NCBI GenBank assembly: GCA_027067085.1
Contig: JAMOMM010000489.1
Coordinates: 1-6,344, forward strand
Direction of reading: 5' to 3'
Length of the DNA: 6,344 bases
Source of the DNA: Hyphomicrobiales bacterium
GTDB lineage: Bacteria; Pseudomonadota; Alphaproteobacteria; Rhizobiales; Aestuariivirgaceae
Each line of letters starts with the position of its first letter. Positions within the stretch are counted from its first letter, which is position 1. Under the pieces are notes generated by a model, which had not been told where the DNA came from, did not search any database, and saw only the letters and a program-made list of their open reading frames with translations. Made by a program: the position numbers and the translations under genes. Shown here in pieces: positions 1 through 5,019 of this stretch.

Positions 1-234
1 CGCCGCCGTGATCGCTGAACGGTCAGCCACATCAAGCGCCACGCAATAGGCATTGCCGCCCGCCGCTTCAATTTCTGCCTTTAGAACTTCCAACCGCTCA
101 GTGCGGCGCGCCGCCAAAACAACTTTAGCCCCTTGCCGTGCCAAAACCTGCGCGAACCGCCAGCCCAAACCAGATGAAGCCCCCGTTATAAGTGCGACTT
201 GCCCTGTTAAATCGAACAATTCTCTTACACTCAT
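1..234 (-). CDS. Short-chain dehydrogenase/reductase (SDR), N-terminal 78 residues, partial
   Basis: This is the start of an NAD(P)-dependent oxidoreductase of the classical SDR family; the gene continues beyond the left edge. The visible part is the first half of a Rossmann fold. The glycine-rich cofactor loop TGASSGLG lies at residues 17-24. A basic pair after beta-2 (AARR, residues 41-44) usually indicates NADP(H) over NAD(H). The LDV motif at 67-69 matches the conserved Asp that contacts the adenine ring. The catalytic Ser-Tyr-Lys region is outside the window, so activity and substrate cannot be judged. The ATG at 234 is preceded by AAGGAG at 8 nt spacing, which fixes the start. The gene begins 41 bp after the dctM stop, on the same strand, with no terminator-like hairpin between them. 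It is therefore probably co-transcribed with the transporter and may act on the imported acid or its CoA derivative, which is inference. The family call is firm; the substrate is unknown. Confidence 0.9.
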   Translation of the reverse strand, partial: MSVRELFDLTGQVALITGASSGLGWRFAQVLARQGAKVVLAARRTERLEVLKAEIEAAGGNAYCVALDVADRSAITAA

Positions 235-242
235 ATCGAAGG

Positions 243-248
243 CTCCTT
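243..248 (-). promoter_or_regulatory. Ribosome binding site of the SDR gene
   Basis: AAGGAG on the minus strand lies 8 nt before the ATG at 234. It is the strongest Shine-Dalgarno match in the window and lies in the short dctM-SDR gap. The gene can therefore be translated well on its own even if it is transcribed as the last part of the transporter message. Confidence 0.7.
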
Positions 249-275
249 ATTGCTAAACGTTCCTAATTGACCTTG

Positions 276-2378
276 CTAATTTGCAGGTATCAGGTCTGGT
301 AAGAAGGTAGTGATAATTGGGAAGTTCCACAATAGCAACAAACCAATAACCTGAATAATCACAAAGGGAATAACACCTTTATAAATATCCATCGTCGTGA
401 CTTCTGGCGGTGCAACACCGCGCAGATAGAACAACGCAAAGCCAAATGGCGGGGTAATAAACGAGGTCTGCAAGTTGACCGCAATCAAAATGGTAATCCA
501 TTCTGGCGGCATCAACGTTGGATCAGCCGCATAAATAACAGGGCCAACAATCGGAATAACAATGAAGATGATTTCGATAAAGTCGAGAACAAACCCTAAG
601 AAGAACAACACAACCATCACTACAATTAGCAGCGTGCGCGGATCTTCGTATGATTGCAGGAAGGTTTGAATATAATGCTCACCGCCAAACGAACGGATAG
701 TCAAACTTAAAAACAATGACGCGATCAAAATCACGAACACCATTGATGTTACTTTGGTTGTTTCAGCCAAAATACCGTTCATCAACTTGCCGCGAATAAG
801 CACCCAACAAGAATAAAGCAGACCGCCAATTGCGACATGGAAAGCAGCAATCGCAGCAAAAATACCCATTTTATTATCAAAGTCGACTTTTTCAAGCGTC
901 ATGCGCAGATCAAAGTTACCGCGCAATAACAACAACAAAATAACTGCAAGTGCCGCCCAAATAATAATCTTGCTCGATTGCCCTTCATCTTTCAAACGTC
1001 GCGCTGCAGCCAACATAATAGCACCCGCTGCACCAAGCGATGCCGCTGCCGTTGGATTGGTTACACCCCCTAGAATGGAACCAAGCACTGCGACAATCAA
1101 AATTACAGGCGGTGAAACCACACGAAGCGATTCAACTTCCATCAGTCGACTGACCGCGTGTTTAAGGCCATAAACAATCAATACCGCTGGCAATATATAA
1201 AATGTAGTTTTAACGCCGCCGCTTGCATCACCAGGAACAAAAAACCAATCGAATAAAATCACCAGACCAACGCCGATTAAGCCTGCGTAAATCGGGATAC
1301 GATTGTAACTGGGTCGCAAGGCCCAAGCCATGGTGAAAATAAACGCAACCAAAACCATCAAAGGAATTGTACCACCACCAAGCGGGGCATACGTGACCAC
1401 TTCATTAACAGTTGTTGAACCTGTAAGGCCACTGGCAGAAACACCAACCCAAAGCACGACCATCAAAACCAACGGCCCCAATATTCCAGCTAAAACATAC
1501 CACGGGTTGTTTTTATAGTAAGAAATTAAATTGTATTCATCTGGCTCACCTAAAGAAACTGGTGGAGCTTTACTCGGATGGAGCAACGCATAGCCCAATG
1601 CATAAAGCGCATAAAGAGTGGCAAGAAAAATACCCGGAATAAAGGCTGCTTTAAACAACGTACCCGTTGAAAGAACCGCAGGTTCGCCAAGCATTTCAAG
1701 AACTGTCGTACCAAGTTCACGAGCCCGCGTTTCCTGTCCGATTGAATACATGTCGCCAACAATAGAACCGAGCAACACAATCACAATCGATGGCGGAATA
1801 ATCTGGCCTAGTGTGCCTGACGTGGCAATAATCCCTGTTGAAAGGGATTTTGAATAACCATGTTTAAGCATTGTCGGTAGCGCGATTAAGCCCATTGTTA
1901 CAACCGTTGCACCAACCACACCCGTTGACGCTGCAAGCAAAGTACCCACAAGCACAACAGCAATAGCCAAACCGCCTGGTACAGAACCAAATAGCTTTGC
2001 CATTGTTGTTAGAAGGTCTTCAGCAATGTTTGAACGCTCAAGGGCAATGCCCATTAAAACAAACAGTGGAACAGCCAGCAATGTCTCAACATTTCCGCCA
2101 AATGCGCGAGAGAACACACCTTGCGCCCACGTTGATTCAGTCGACAACATAGCTTTGCGCCAACCCCCTTCAAACACAGGAACCTGTTCCATCACGCCGT
2201 TATTATTGACGACCTCATACAACAAACCAGCTTCACTTAAAGTTGCAATAATCGCAAAACTAACCACGGCTGAACCCGAAATTGCATAAGCAACAGGATA
2301 GCCAGATAAAATACCACCAAACAACGCGATGGCCACAATAATCAGCGATAACTCAACGCCAGAAAATCCGAATAACAT
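276..2378 (-). CDS. dctM: TRAP transporter large permease subunit, DctM family (700 aa, enlarged)
   Basis: This inner-membrane protein is the ion-coupled translocation channel of a tripartite ATP-independent periplasmic (TRAP) transporter. Both DctM inverted-repeat halves are recognisable. The first has the gate motif SGTLGQIIPPSI (residues 187-198) followed by FIPGIFLA (246-253). The second has GSILGGVTNPTAAASLGAAGA (433-453), FVLDFIEIIFIVIPIVGPVI (596-615) and NLQTSFITPPFGFALF (635-650). Typical DctM proteins have about 430 residues. The excess here is a polar insert at about 55-92, a block at about 270-420 with roughly four extra hydrophobic segments, and another block at about 458-530. 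The gene starts 18 nt after the dctQ stop, so translation is probably coupled; GGAG lies 10 nt before the ATG. The long form fits the FcbT3-like (mannitol/chloroaromatic-type) branch better than C4-dicarboxylate DctM, a call made from memory of the families. The substrate is set mainly by DctP. Confidence 0.95.
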   Translation of the reverse strand: MLFGFSGVELSLIIVAIALFGGILSGYPVAYAISGSAVVSFAIIATLSEAGLLYEVVNNNGVMEQVPVFEGGWRKAMLSTESTWAQGVFSRAFGGNVETLLAVPLFVLMGIALERSNIAEDLLTTMAKLFGSVPGGLAIAVVLVGTLLAASTGVVGATVVTMGLIALPTMLKHGYSKSLSTGIIATSGTLGQIIPPSIVIVLLGSIVGDMYSIGQETRARELGTTVLEMLGEPAVLSTGTLFKAAFIPGIFLATLYALYALGYALLHPSKAPPVSLGEPDEYNLISYYKNNPWYVLAGILGPLVLMVVLWVGVSASGLTGSTTVNEVVTYAPLGGGTIPLMVLVAFIFTMAWALRPSYNRIPIYAGLIGVGLVILFDWFFVPGDASGGVKTTFYILPAVLIVYGLKHAVSRLMEVESLRVVSPPVILIVAVLGSILGGVTNPTAAASLGAAGAIMLAAARRLKDEGQSSKIIIWAALAVILLLLLRGNFDLRMTLEKVDFDNKMGIFAAIAAFHVAIGGLLYSCWVLIRGKLMNGILAETTKVTSMVFVILIASLFLSLTIRSFGGEHYIQTFLQSYEDPRTLLIVVMVVLFFLGFVLDFIEIIFIVIPIVGPVIYAADPTLMPPEWITILIAVNLQTSFITPPFGFALFYLRGVAPPEVTTMDIYKGVIPFVIIQVIGLLLLWNFPIITTFLPDLIPAN

Positions 2379-2396
2379 AGGGACTTAACTCCAAAT

Positions 2397-3344
2397 TTAT
2401 TTCTTAGAAGACGTAGCAGCTTCCAAACCCATTCCAGACACACCGCTCACGCTTGCGCCAGACACACCGCTCACGCTCTGTCCTCTCATGCCACTGGCAT
2501 CGGGGCCATCAGCAAACGAGTAATGAGTTGGAATATCTTTGTCTTTTTCAAGTAGCGCCAAAATATTACGCAGTAGGAAAGTAATTGCACAAACAAACAT
2601 CAAACCTGCAAAAACAACCACGAGGAATTTAAATGACCACACCCAACTGAACTCAGCTGTGCCCGAAGATTCCCATTTGAAGCTGCGAAAACTGGCTTTA
2701 TCCGAATAAATGTTCATCGGCCGAGCACGAAGGACGGAGTTGACCATCTGCGGCCAAGAAAACCACCAAAGCATGACAGTTGACGGAATGAAGAACAACA
2801 ACGTCCCAAACAAGTCTACCCAATGCTTCTTGCGCTTAGAAATTGCGGCATAAATCAAATCAACCCGCACATGGCCACCTTCAATAAAGGTGTAAGCCGA
2901 AGCAACAGCGATCAAGATTGCATTATAAAATTTCAACTGACCCGATAGCCATTGCAGCTCTTCTTGGACAAGAACAATGCCAAGCGGTGCAAAAACCAGC
3001 TCATTACCGCGAAAGACTTGCCCCATACCGATAATCAAAACTTGTTGCAACATCATCAACAAAGCAAACCATGTCGCAGCTTGGCCAATTTTACCGTTAA
3101 AAGCTTCAAGTCGATGCACTGTTTTATATAAAAACGAGCGTCGATAAATACCAAACCCAATTAGGAAAATCACAAAGGCTATGACAACAAAAAAGAATTC
3201 TTGTGACATGCCACCAAGAATTATTGCATTCATTTTTAATTTGAGAGTTGGCAACATAGCCCATTTATAAATGTGCCATGGCAATATCAATAAATTAAAG
3301 AACCCCATAACGAAGTTCAAAAGCAGACTTCCAAGCGCTTCCAT
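2397..3344 (-). CDS. dctQ: TRAP transporter small permease subunit, DctQ family (315 aa from the preferred start)
   Basis: This is the small integral membrane partner of DctM. The DctQ core runs from about residue 85 (counting from ATG 3344) and holds the family signature EGGHVRVDLIYAAISKR (about 155-171), then WVDLFGTLLFFIPSTVMLWWFSW. The core hydrophobic segments lie near 86-106, 139-155, 177-196 and 235-258. Typical DctQ proteins have 160-200 residues and four membrane spans. This one also has about 80 N-terminal residues with two more hydrophobic stretches (about 5-23 and 47-66), and a Ser/Gly-rich C-terminal tail containing an 8-residue tandem repeat. An in-frame GTG at 3410 would add 22 residues, but it has no Shine-Dalgarno and lies upstream of a plausible promoter. 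ATG 3344 has AAGG 9 nt upstream and gives a hydrophobic N-terminus, so it is preferred. The dctQ stop is 18 nt from dctM. The exact start is the main uncertainty. Confidence 0.92.
   Translation of the reverse strand: MEALGSLLLNFVMGFFNLLILPWHIYKWAMLPTLKLKMNAIILGGMSQEFFFVVIAFVIFLIGFGIYRRSFLYKTVHRLEAFNGKIGQAATWFALLMMLQQVLIIGMGQVFRGNELVFAPLGIVLVQEELQWLSGQLKFYNAILIAVASAYTFIEGGHVRVDLIYAAISKRKKHWVDLFGTLLFFIPSTVMLWWFSWPQMVNSVLRARPMNIYSDKASFRSFKWESSGTAEFSWVWSFKFLVVVFAGLMFVCAITFLLRNILALLEKDKDIPTHYSFADGPDASGMRGQSVSGVSGASVSGVSGMGLEAATSSKK
2434..2477 (-). repeat. Tandem 20-bp direct repeat (24-bp period) inside the 3' end of dctQ
   Basis: Two identical 20-bp copies (2434-2453 and 2458-2477) are separated by 4 bp. 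The 24-bp period keeps the reading frame. Each copy encodes one 8-residue unit, SVSGVSGA then SVSGVSGM, near the DctQ C-terminus (residues 290-305 from ATG 3344). The repeat looks like a recent slippage-type duplication in a flexible, Ser/Gly-rich tail after the last membrane span. Unit number may vary between strains. Confidence 0.9.
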
Positions 3345-3353
3345 GCAGCTATA

Positions 3354-3357
3354 CCTT
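3354..3357 (-). promoter_or_regulatory. Ribosome binding site that decides the dctQ start
   Basis: AAGG on the minus strand lies 9 nt before ATG 3344. No comparable site precedes the GTG at 3410 or the later in-frame ATGs at 3308 and 3233, so this site supports the 315-residue form. It begins 2 nt after a 7-bp hairpin, which could limit ribosome access. Confidence 0.5.
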
Positions 3358-3359
3358 GT

Positions 3360-3376
3360 AAATACCGAAGGTATTT
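3360..3376 (-). promoter_or_regulatory. Leader hairpin just upstream of the dctQ ribosome binding site
   Basis: A perfect inverted repeat has 7-nt arms (AAATACC and GGTATTT) and a 3-nt centre. In the dctQM message it folds as a short stem-loop ending 2 nt before the AAGG site. It could tune dctQ translation, protect the 5' end of a dctQM transcript, or act as a DNA operator. Only the inverted repeat is seen directly; the role is inference. The stem has just two G-C pairs, so its stability is modest. Confidence 0.4.
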
Positions 3377-3394
3377 CAGACAGTGTAGAATAGA

Positions 3395-3424
3395 ATAAAA
3401 CGCCAAACACTATGCGAGCGTCAA
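3395..3424 (-). promoter_or_regulatory. Candidate internal sigma70-type promoter for dctQM
   Basis: On the minus strand a -35-like TTGACG (3424-3419; 5 of 6 to consensus) is followed, after 18 bp, by a -10-like TTTTAT (3400-3395; 4 of 6). Transcription would begin near 3388, giving a leader of about 44 nt that contains the 3360-3376 hairpin and the dctQ ribosome binding site. It lies downstream of the dctP terminator, where a second promoter would be useful. It was identified by eye only, and AT-rich gaps give chance matches. Confidence 0.35.
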
Positions 3425-3554
3425 TTGGCTTATGCTAAAAGCACTGCCCTTCCCATCTCCCCAAAACGGAAACCTTTTAACGCACATATAAATCAGTGCA
3501 GGTTTCTCATATTTTTGGTTTACACCAATCTGAACCTTAAACGGTTTCTTTTTA

Positions 3555-3594
3555 AATTCTTAAAAATTGAAACTGGACCTTTCGATCCAGCTTC
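3555..3594 (-). terminator. Intrinsic terminator or attenuator after dctP
   Basis: Read on the minus strand, 3594 to 3569 forms an 11-bp stem with two G-U wobbles (core arms CTGGATC and GGTCCAG) closed by a GAAA tetraloop. It is followed by AATTTTTAAGAATTT, a U-rich but interrupted tail. The stem begins 22 nt past the dctP stop. A leaky terminator here is common in TRAP operons, where the binding protein is needed in excess over the permease. It could alternatively be a processing or 3'-stability hairpin. Confidence 0.7.
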
Positions 3595-3616
3595 GAATTG
3601 TTGCACCTATTTAGGC

Positions 3617-4711
3617 TTAGGCACCAAGTACGCGAGTACGTTGTTTTGTATAAGCAACTGAAGAAAGAGTATTCCACTCATTAGACAATTTCATAGCGTT
3701 AGTCATTGACTCACGAGTTTTCTTAAACAACTCATTGTCCATGTTTTCAGCCATAACTTCAGCAGAAGCTTTACCAAATGCGTCCCAAACATCATCAGGG
3801 AATTCAAGGGCTTTAACACCGCCATCAACCAAACGCTTAAGTGCAAGCGCATTGTTTGACAAGAATTGTGTTAGTGACCACTGCTCAGTTTCAGCTGCAC
3901 AAATTTCAATCGCTTTTTGATGCGCTTTTGAAAGTTTGTTGAAACGATCTGAGTTGGTTGCAACTGTTAGTGCTGCACCTGGCTCATGGAAACCTGATGT
4001 GTAGAAGATTTTAGTGATTTCTTGGAAACCAGCTTTTTCATCAGCCCAAGGACCGATCCACTCTGTGCCGTCAATTGCGCCAGAAGCAAGTGCTTGATAC
4101 ACTTCAGAACCAGGCAATGTTTGAACAGATGCACCAAGTTTACCAAGTGCTTTACCACCAAGACCAGGCATACGGAATTTCAATCCGTTAAAGTCTTTTG
4201 CAGATTTGATTTCTTTACGGAACCAACCACCAGCTTGTGGGCCTGTGTTGCCGCCAAGGAATGATGTCAAACCAAATTCTTCGCCAAGTTCTAGGTGAAG
4301 CTTGTGGCCGCCCATTTGGTAATACCAATTGTGCATTTCAGATGGAACCATACCGAATGGAACAGCTGTAAAGAATGCAAAAGCTGGATGTTGACCAACA
4401 TAGTAGTAATCAGCAGCGTGATACATGTCAGCTTGGCCAGATGTTACAGCATCAAACACTGCAGGAAGACCAGAAACCAATTCACCAGAAGCTTTAATGT
4501 CAATTTCTAGTGTGCCGTCAGTAACGGCTGAAACTGAATCAGCAAAATGCTGAGCAGCATCAAACACACCAGCAAGGCCACGGCCCCACGCTGTCACCAT
4601 TGTTAGTTTTTCTTTGCCCGCTGATAGCGCAGGTGCTGAAAGACCTGCAGTACCAACTGCAGTTGCGCCAGCCGCTAAGCCAGCATTCTTAATAAAGGAA
4701 CGACGATCCAT
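3617..4711 (-). CDS. dctP: TRAP transporter periplasmic substrate-binding protein, DctP/TakP-like, Tat-exported (364 aa)
   Basis: This periplasmic protein captures the solute and delivers it to DctQM. The preferred ATG at 4711 has AGGGAG at 6 nt spacing. An ATG 18 nt upstream (4729) lacks one and would push the export signal inward. From 4711 the protein starts MDRRSFIKNAG, a twin-arginine (Tat) motif followed by an Ala/Gly-rich hydrophobic stretch, with cleavage likely near SAPALSA (residues 28-31). Family landmarks are GGNTGPQAGGWFRKEI (153-168), KFRMPG with the conserved Arg (178-183), DGTEWIGPW (214-222) and GFHEPG (240-245). The Gln, Glu-Trp and HEPG Glu resemble the TakP set that holds a cation-bound 2-oxoacid, so a pyruvate-like or other small monocarboxylate is the best guess. 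FcbT1-like aromatic acid binders share this branch, so the substrate stays open. Length is usual for the family. The gene heads the dctP-dctQ-dctM run and diverges from the sensor kinase. Confidence 0.95.
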   Translation of the reverse strand: MDRRSFIKNAGLAAGATAVGTAGLSAPALSAGKEKLTMVTAWGRGLAGVFDAAQHFADSVSAVTDGTLEIDIKASGELVSGLPAVFDAVTSGQADMYHAADYYYVGQHPAFAFFTAVPFGMVPSEMHNWYYQMGGHKLHLELGEEFGLTSFLGGNTGPQAGGWFRKEIKSAKDFNGLKFRMPGLGGKALGKLGASVQTLPGSEVYQALASGAIDGTEWIGPWADEKAGFQEITKIFYTSGFHEPGAALTVATNSDRFNKLSKAHQKAIEICAAETEQWSLTQFLSNNALALKRLVDGGVKALEFPDDVWDAFGKASAEVMAENMDNELFKKTRESMTNAMKLSNEWNTLSSVAYTKQRTRVLGA

Positions 4712-4717
4712 GCGTTT

Positions 4718-4723
4718 CTCCCT
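4718..4723 (-). promoter_or_regulatory. Ribosome binding site that decides the dctP start
   Basis: AGGGAG on the minus strand lies 6 nt before ATG 4711. Because this site falls inside the longer frame from ATG 4729, it favours the shorter protein, whose twin arginines are then at residues 3 and 4 as in typical Tat-exported binding proteins. Confidence 0.65.
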
Positions 4724-4741
4724 CTCCATGATTTAGTTATA

Positions 4742-4761
4742 GTCAATCCATTATGGTTGAC
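4742..4761. promoter_or_regulatory. Imperfect palindrome in the dctP upstream region (candidate operator)
   Basis: Plus-strand arms GTCAA-t-CCA and TGG-TTGAC face each other with a 3-bp centre and one extra base in the left arm. The palindrome covers positions -31 to -50 relative to the dctP ATG. On the minus strand its centre contains CATAAT (4755-4750), a 5-of-6 match to a -10 box, but no good -35 lies at the usual distance. That would fit an activator-dependent or repressor-controlled dctP promoter. Six T residues follow on the plus strand, so it could also be a weak terminator of transcription running antisense to dctP. Both roles are inference. Confidence 0.35.
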
Positions 4762-4790
4762 CTTTTTTATCACTAATTTGCGGCACTTTT

Positions 4791-4807
4791 CACAAAACCC
4801 ACAAAAC
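4791..4807. repeat. Short direct repeat, CACAAAAC twice with 9-bp period
   Basis: CACAAAAC occurs at 4791-4798 and 4800-4807 in the dctP-kinase intergenic region. The two copies are almost adjacent. They may be chance in AT-rich sequence or weak regulator half-sites; there is no further support. Confidence 0.3.
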
Positions 4808-4885
4808 AGCTGTGGACACTAAGACTCAAATTGTAGAAAATTTCAACCAAATAAGTATCCGCCAACCACTCCCTCAGCGACATTT

Positions 4886-4918
4886 CACGATATAGCAGGC
4901 AGTGAGCACACACGATAT
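4886..4918. repeat. Short direct repeat, CACGATAT twice with 25-bp period
   Basis: Identical 8-mers lie at 4886-4893 and 4911-4918, between the dctP promoter area and the TGGGTA cluster. A pair of identical sites in a divergent intergenic region can mark regulator binding, but two 8-mers are weak evidence and I do not recognise the motif. Confidence 0.3.
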
Positions 4919-4948
4919 GCCAATTTCCACATATGTTAAGGATTTTAT

Positions 4949-4975
4949 TGGGTAGAAATACCCAGTATTGGGTAT
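4949..4975. promoter_or_regulatory. Three alternating TGGGTA/TACCCA half-sites (candidate response-regulator operator)
   Basis: TGGGTA (4949-4954), TACCCA (4959-4964) and TGGGTA (4969-4974) alternate in orientation at exactly 10-bp steps, about one helical turn. The first pair forms a 6-4-6 inverted repeat. The second pair forms a perfect 7-4-7 repeat (ATACCCA, spacer GTAT, TGGGTAT). The cluster ends 45 bp before the kinase ATG and 238 bp or more from dctP. TACCCA resembles the TACYYMT heptamer of NarL-type regulators, and HisKA_3 kinases usually pair with NarL/FixJ regulators. Binding by the cognate regulator, with autoregulation, is therefore plausible but unproven. Confidence 0.55.
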
Positions 4976-5019
4976 GCGCGGTATCTTAATATTAGGATAA
5001 CCGTGTTATAGGCGACGCT

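Larger units (their letters stand above)
3345..3616. other. dctP-dctQ intergenic region (272 bp)
   Basis: This AT-rich spacer is unusually long for the inside of a TRAP operon. In transcription order it holds the dctP terminator (3594-3555), a stretch of about 130 bp in which I see no gene or convincing structure, then the candidate dctQM promoter (3424-3395), the leader hairpin (3376-3360) and the dctQ ribosome binding site (3357-3354). The open frame from GTG 3410 overlaps its right-hand part but is not the preferred dctQ start. Confidence 0.6.
4712..5019. other. Divergent dctP-kinase intergenic region (308 bp)
   Basis: This region separates divergent genes and carries no credible coding frame. 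From dctP outward it contains the AGGGAG ribosome site, the 4742-4761 palindrome, a CACAAAAC pair, a CACGATAT pair and the TGGGTA cluster. No sigma54 -24/-12 element stands out on either strand. No convincing -35/-10 pair is visible for the kinase. Its ribosome site is weak (AGGCG, about 7 nt before the ATG), consistent with low kinase expression. Confidence 0.6.

Noticed and set aside
3345..3410. GTG start at 3410 for dctQ
   Set aside because: It has no Shine-Dalgarno and lies upstream of the candidate internal promoter start, and the added 22 residues look unlike the family; ATG 3344 is better supported.
3469..3506. GAAACC/GGTTTC inverted repeat in the dctP-dctQ gap
   Set aside because: The arms are 6 bp with a 26-nt loop in AT-rich sequence, so it is easily chance.
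3411..3616. Plus-strand frame of 78 residues in the dctP-dctQ gap (3425-3661)
   Set aside because: It overlaps the dctP 3' end, runs through the terminator, has no ribosome site and resembles no known protein.
4712..4729. ATG at 4729 for dctP
   Set aside because: It lacks a ribosome site and would translate through the AGGGAG of ATG 4711, displacing the Tat motif from the N-terminus.
4712..5019. Sigma54 promoter for dctP, as in classical dct systems
   Set aside because: No GG-N10-GC element with the expected flanks was found by eye on either strand.
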